A DNA stretch of 10,021 bases, from the NCBI GenBank assembly GCA_902489445.1, contig CABTZX010000047.1:1-10021 (forward strand), read 5' to 3'. This document shows positions 6,348 through 10,021 of this stretch, one piece after another; the first letter of the stretch is position 1, and every line of letters starts with the position of its first letter. This DNA comes from an uncultured Bacteroidales bacterium (GTDB taxonomy: Bacteria > Bacteroidota > Bacteroidia > Bacteroidales > Porphyromonadaceae). A program made the translations under genes and the position numbers. The notes beneath the pieces were generated by a model. The model was not told where the DNA came from. It made no database searches and was given only the letters and a program-made list of their open reading frames with translations.

Positions 6348-7507
6348 AGCGAAAGATATTCTATCAGAGGTTCCAATTGTTCAAAACTCATCCCGGCGGT
6401 AAGCGAAAGTCGTAACCGTTCCGTACCTTTTGCCACGGTCGGATAGCGAATAGCTTGCACGTGATAGCCGCGCTCTTTCAGTTCTTCCGCCACGCGTAAG
6501 GCTCGTTCGTTGCTGCCCAATATAACCGGTACAATATGACTTTGCCCTAAACCGGCGTAACCCCTATGGGAGAGTGCATCCCGAAATTGCTCGGAAGTTT
6601 GCCGAAGTACCGCTCTTTGCGCTTTAAACTGTGGTAACCTCAGGAAAATAAAACGGTTCCAAGCCATCACTGCTTCCGGCAACATGGTGGAAAAGATTAG
6701 CGAGCGCGCACTGTTCACAAGGTAACGAACGACAAGCCGATCCGTAGCTATATAGGCACCCATCCCTAATATTGCTTTACCGAAAGTACCAATTAGGAAG
6801 TCTATATCTTGCACTGTGCCGGTTTCTTCGCTTAATCCGTAGCCGTTCTCCCCTCGGACGCCCACGGCATGAGCTTCATCCATGTAAAGGAGTATACGCG
6901 AATCGTGCTGTTTGAGCGCTGCCAATTCGCGGAGAGGGGCAAGATCCCCATCCATACTATAGATGCTCTCTACCACAACGATAATCGCTTTTGCAGACGC
7001 ATCGCTCAATTCTTGATCCAAAAGAGCGGACAGATGAGCCATATCATTATGCCTAAAGCGAGTAAACCGGCATCGTCCCATCGTAAGACCATCCAAGATA
7101 CTGGCATGCGCCATACGATCTACAAGAAAGCGCACCCCATCAATTCGCCCCAAGGCGGCTATGATACCGCTGTTGGCATGGTATCCGCTGTTGAAAAGTA
7201 GCGCGCCCTCCTTATGATAGGCGGATGCTATTTCCGCCTCAAAATGGTTCAATAACGGATAATTACCGGTTAAAAGGCGCGAAGAGCCACTACCTAACGG
7301 AGCACCGTAAGCAGGAAATGCCGCTATCGTTTCGGCATCGCCACTCAGCGCGAGGTAATCGTTGGAAGAAAGGTTCAGAAGCCGCTTTCCGTCCTCCTGT
7401 AGCCATAGATTCGAAGTTATACTCTTCGCGAGAGAACGCTCTGCGCAGTTTACCTCCAATTGTCGGAGCCGTTCCGCAAATTCTCTGCTCAAATCCTCAT
7501 TCTTCAT
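6344..7507 (-). CDS. bioF: 8-amino-7-oxononanoate synthase BioF
   Basis: BioF is a PLP-dependent enzyme that condenses pimeloyl-ACP (or pimeloyl-CoA) with L-alanine to give 8-amino-7-oxononanoate, releasing CO2. The 387-residue length is normal for the family. The PLP lysine is Lys244 in the TFGKA segment. The cofactor-contacting DEAHAVG lies at residues 210-216 (Asp210, His213), and the ring-stacking His134 is in MAHAS. The early NLSSNDYLAL segment is a hallmark of the alpha-oxoamine synthases. Related enzymes in that family (glycine C-acetyltransferase, serine palmitoyltransferase) are the main alternatives, but bioG and bioC directly downstream decide for BioF. It starts 17 bp after the mutL stop and shares an ATGA overlap with bioG. 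No TAnnTTTG element is visible in front of it, so transcription probably comes from the mutL promoter. Confidence 0.95.
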   Translation of the reverse strand: MKNEDLSREFAERLRQLEVNCAERSLAKSITSNLWLQEDGKRLLNLSSNDYLALSGDAETIAAFPAYGAPLGSGSSRLLTGNYPLLNHFEAEIASAYHKEGALLFNSGYHANSGIIAALGRIDGVRFLVDRMAHASILDGLTMGRCRFTRFRHNDMAHLSALLDQELSDASAKAIIVVVESIYSMDGDLAPLRELAALKQHDSRILLYMDEAHAVGVRGENGYGLSEETGTVQDIDFLIGTFGKAILGMGAYIATDRLVVRYLVNSARSLIFSTMLPEAVMAWNRFIFLRLPQFKAQRAVLRQTSEQFRDALSHRGYAGLGQSHIVPVILGSNERALRVAEELKERGYHVQAIRYPTVAKGTERLRLSLTAGMSFEQLEPLIEYLSL

Positions 7508-7524
7508 ATTCCGATCAGCTCGAT

Positions 7525-9354
7525 TTATGCGAAAAAACCCTCTATTTCCTCATTGGTTACGAGATGCAGGATGCGCTTCCCGGTGGGTGTGTAGGCAGCT
7601 TCGGGAGTGGAAAACAGTGCCGCCACGATTTGTTCGGCTCGCGTTGGCGTGAGCGGTTGGGAAGGCGATGCGTAATGCTGTATCGAAACTGCGCGCGCTA
7701 ATGCATCAATCAGCGTTTCGCGTCCGTTTCCTTCCGTCTCCAAAAGCTCCAAAACGCCGTTTTCAACCAGCGTTTGCGCGTCTTCCTTCAGAAAGAAGGG
7801 CACGGTAAGTAGCGAAAAACTTCCGTTTCCAAGCGGACTTACCTCAAAACCAAGGCTGTCTAAATCGGGAATAATCGCTTCCAGTACGCTCGATTCACGT
7901 GCATCAAAATCCATTATGCGCGGAACAACCAATCGTTGCTTGCGCTCTCCGACCGGCTCTTCGGCAAACTTTCTGCGCGTTTCCTCGTATTCAATGCGCA
8001 TTTCTGCCCTTTTGGCATCGATAATCGCCAATCCGCTTTGCAAAACAACCGCCATATACCGATCCGAAAGCAGCAACGGTGTTCCCGATGAGGGCTTAGT
8101 CGGCTCCTCGTCCTTTATCATCTGTTCGAACAGAACTTCCTGCGGGAAACCCGTTTTACGCTCCGGAGCCGCAAAGTTGCTGAATACGGTTGCCCAATCC
8201 GACTTACGAGCTTGAGTGCGTGCCACCGGTGTTTCCTTAAAAGGATTGTACTCCTTATCCGCATTAATGGCAGGCGGTGTAGGCGTACTACCATCGCTCT
8301 CCGCTCCCTTGTAGGCAGGCAAATCCAGTACATTGCGTGCGTTGAAGTCCAAACGCGGCATAGAAACCGCCCGGTGGAGCGTCTGACGGATCAATGTTCC
8401 TAATAGACGATACACGGCTTGCTCGTCCAAAAACTTAATCTCCGTCTTAGTTGGATGCACATTTACGTCGATACGCGCCGGATCAAGCTCAAAATAGATG
8501 AAGTAACTCGGCTGATATCCTGTAGGGATGAGCGTTTCGTACGCCTGCATCACCGCATGATGGAAATAGGGATGACGCATAAACCGCCCATTCACAAAGA
8601 ACAATTGCTTGGCGGCACGCTGTTTTGCGTGCTCAGGGCTCCCCACAAAGCCGCTGATGTTCACTATATCCGAGCGAAACGAGAGCGGAAGCATTCCCTT
8701 TTCGCTTCCCTTTGGCATAATCGAAGCAATCCGTTTGGAGAGCGAACCGGCTTGCAGCACTGAAGCCTCTGCGCCATTCTGATAAAGAGAAAAGGCAACT
8801 TCCGGATAAACAGCCACAATACGCTCGTAGCATGTTAGGATATGTCGCCATTCGGTGGTATCGCTTTTGAGGAAACGCCTCCGTGCCGGCACGTTATAAA
8901 ACAGATTGCGTACTTCAAAACAACTGCCTACCGGAGCCGCGCTTCTACTAGTTTGCTCCACTACGCCCCCGGCTATTTGCAGACAGGTTGCCAGTTCGTC
9001 CTCTTTCCGACGAGTGGTTAGCGTAACGCTACATACCGAGGCGATTGATGCCAATGCTTCTCCGCGGAAGCCCATCGTATGGAGCGAAAAGAGATCTTCC
9101 GCTTGACGAATCTTACTCGTTGCATGACGCTCGAATGCCATTCGTGCATCTTGCGTCGACATACCGCAACCATCGTCCGTAACACGGATCATCGCCTTGC
9201 CTGCCTCCTCTACTTCTATCTTGATCTTACGGGCTCCTGCATCGATCGCATTCTCCACTAATTCCTTAATCACGGACGAAGGACGCTGAATAACCTCGCC
9301 GGCGGCTATCTGATTTGCTATGCTGTCCGGCAATACCTGTATTAAATCGTTCAT
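7525..9354 (-). CDS. mutL: DNA mismatch repair protein MutL
   Basis: MutL couples mismatch recognition by MutS to strand removal. The N-terminal GHKL ATPase is complete: QIAAGEVIQRP at residues 15-25, ELVENAIDAGA with catalytic Glu34 and Asn35, DDGCG at 60-64, HATSK at 77-81 and GFRGEAL at 95-101. The C-terminal dimerisation domain is recognisable, but where MutL proteins with nuclease activity carry the DQHA(X)2E(X)4E metal motif, this one reads DAKRAEMRIEYE at 446-457; only the Asp, one Ala, Arg, Ile, Tyr and last Glu of the usual stretch remain. The product is 609 residues, normal for the family. The start is set at the ATG at 9354 (MNDLIQVLP); a 26-residue in-frame extension to 9432 has no MutL character and spans the promoter element at 9378-9385. 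It heads the mutL-bioF-bioG-bioC run. Confidence 0.96.
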   Translation of the reverse strand: MNDLIQVLPDSIANQIAAGEVIQRPSSVIKELVENAIDAGARKIKIEVEEAGKAMIRVTDDGCGMSTQDARMAFERHATSKIRQAEDLFSLHTMGFRGEALASIASVCSVTLTTRRKEDELATCLQIAGGVVEQTSRSAAPVGSCFEVRNLFYNVPARRRFLKSDTTEWRHILTCYERIVAVYPEVAFSLYQNGAEASVLQAGSLSKRIASIMPKGSEKGMLPLSFRSDIVNISGFVGSPEHAKQRAAKQLFFVNGRFMRHPYFHHAVMQAYETLIPTGYQPSYFIYFELDPARIDVNVHPTKTEIKFLDEQAVYRLLGTLIRQTLHRAVSMPRLDFNARNVLDLPAYKGAESDGSTPTPPAINADKEYNPFKETPVARTQARKSDWATVFSNFAAPERKTGFPQEVLFEQMIKDEEPTKPSSGTPLLLSDRYMAVVLQSGLAIIDAKRAEMRIEYEETRRKFAEEPVGERKQRLVVPRIMDFDARESSVLEAIIPDLDSLGFEVSPLGNGSFSLLTVPFFLKEDAQTLVENGVLELLETEGNGRETLIDALARAVSIQHYASPSQPLTPTRAEQIVAALFSTPEAAYTPTGKRILHLVTNEEIEGFFA

Positions 9355-9377
9355 GTAACAAGCCTCTTCTGCGCGCA

Positions 9378-9385
9378 CAAAGGTA
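9378..9385 (-). promoter_or_regulatory. Bacteroidota-type -7 promoter element before mutL
   Basis: On the minus strand this reads TACCTTTG, a full match to TAnnTTTG. A TTTG lies further upstream, 23 bp away, longer than the usual spacing. Transcription would start near 9371, leaving a leader of about 17 nt before the mutL ATG at 9354, which supports that start codon. It probably drives mutL and the three bio genes. Confidence 0.68.
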
Positions 9386-9484
9386 CCTTTTTCCCCACAC
9401 TTGCCCTTCAAACGATGCCATTCCATGTACAAACCTCACATCGCTACCCTACCCCTTCCTCTCTCTCAACGAATTTCCCTCCAT

Positions 9485-9748
9485 CACAGCGCATCTTCGC
9501 CCCCATTTTCTCCTGCTTTTGTCCCTTTTCGCCGAAGGAGCCACCGCACATCTGCAAACCTTCGCCCACCACCGCACACATATACCACCACCCCGCAGCG
9601 CACCTTTATCTACCAACACAGCGCATCTTTGCCCCCAACTTCTCCTGCTTTTGCCCCTTTTTACCGAGGGAGCCACCGCACATCTGCAACTCTTCGCCCA
9701 TCACCGGACATATATACCACCACCCCGCAGCGCACCTTTATCTACCAA
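9485..9748. repeat. Two adjacent 132-bp direct repeats
   Basis: The units 9485-9616 and 9617-9748 follow each other without a gap. By eye they differ at about 12 of 132 positions with no insertions or deletions, and the last 36 bp are identical. The plus strand is rich in C and T. Since 132 is a multiple of three and stop codons are rare, several frames stay open and give repetitive peptides, but these look like a by-product of composition rather than a gene. A weak, partial third copy may begin at 9749. Confidence 0.9.
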
Positions 9749-9960
9749 CACACGCATGCCCCACCCCAGCATTACACACCTTCGCCCACTAAACTATGCA
9801 CAAACAGCGCCAATTCTGCGCACCTTCATCAAGCGACCTATGTACGTTTGCACTCTTTTCTAACTGAGGAGGGGAGCGGCTGAACGATGGGAGCGGAGCG
9901 TTCCTCCCATACGAACAAATCGTTGCTCCCATTCCGTCCGAGCCGTTGTACGGAGGTATC
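9749..9960. other. Gene-free stretch with short inverted repeats
   Basis: No gene is supported. ATGGGAG (9887-9893) can pair with CTCCCAT at 9904-9910, or as ATGGGAGC (9887-9894) with GCTCCCAT at 9925-9932; the two hairpins exclude each other and neither is followed by a T-tract. The segment CATACGAACAAATCGTT with CTCCCATTCC (9908-9935) resembles 36-67 near the left edge. Confidence 0.5.
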
Positions 9961-10021
9961 GGGGAAAAGTCTATAGAGTTTTTCCAGAAAGTCTATAGAG
10001 TTTTCCGAAAAAGTCTATAGA
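9961..10021. repeat. Tandem array, 22-bp period, AGTCTATAG core, running off the right edge
   Basis: AGTCTATAG occurs at 9968, 9990 and 10012, exactly 22 bp apart, with TTTTCC-like spacers. The unit centre AAAGTCTATAGAGTTT is an imperfect palindrome broken at two positions. The array is cut by the window end, so the copy number is unknown. One more unit of the same kind lies at 3-20. Confidence 0.88.

Noticed and set aside
9355..9432. 26-residue N-terminal extension of MutL
   Set aside because: It spans the TACCTTTG promoter element, and the family start MNDLIQVLP at 9354 fits well.
9315..9863. Long plus-strand frames encoding repeated Pro/His/Leu-rich peptides
   Set aside because: They overlap the start of mutL and arise because the 132-bp duplication is a multiple of three and C-rich with few stop codons; several frames are open at once and none has a start region or protein family that I recognise.
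9961..10021. Plasmid origin iterons
   Set aside because: No replication initiator gene or partition gene is in the window, and the genes are housekeeping chromosomal ones; an origin cannot be supported.

Overview
This is a gene-dense stretch of about 47% G+C DNA, probably from a Bacteroidota member of the Porphyromonas type. Four things point there. Upstream sites match the Bacteroidota -7 promoter element TAnnTTTG. Ribosome-binding sites are weak or absent. Two lipoprotein-type secreted enzymes are present. The biotin genes use BioG as the pimeloyl-ACP methyl ester hydrolase. The species cannot be named from sequence alone.

All seven genes lie on the minus strand, so they are read from the right end leftwards. 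The first transcription unit starts just upstream of mutL (DNA mismatch repair) and runs through bioF, bioG and bioC. mutL and bioF are 17 bp apart; bioF/bioG and bioG/bioC each share a 4-bp ATGA stop/start overlap. BioC methylates malonyl-ACP, fatty-acid synthesis extends it, BioG removes the methyl group, and BioF condenses the resulting pimeloyl-ACP with alanine. bioA, bioD and bioB are not in the window.

The second unit is a single gene for a lipoprotein with a thioredoxin/TlpA-like domain. Its apparent promoter lies inside the 3' end of bioC, and it ends at a clear rho-independent terminator. The third unit starts at a good TAnnTTTG site and holds a sugar-type nucleotidyltransferase followed by pepO, an M13 (neprilysin-like) zinc peptidase lipoprotein, again ending at a rho-independent terminator.

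The unusual content is non-coding. Between units two and three is a four-copy array with an exact 22-bp period and a near-palindromic GGTATATACC core. The right edge carries a second, unrelated array, also with a 22-bp period (core AGTCTATAG), and one copy of the same core lies at the extreme left edge. Left of that right-edge array are two adjacent 132-bp direct repeats (about 91% identical) in a pyrimidine-rich, gene-free stretch. I see no protein-coding defence, phage or mobile-element system here; the repeats are the most novel part.
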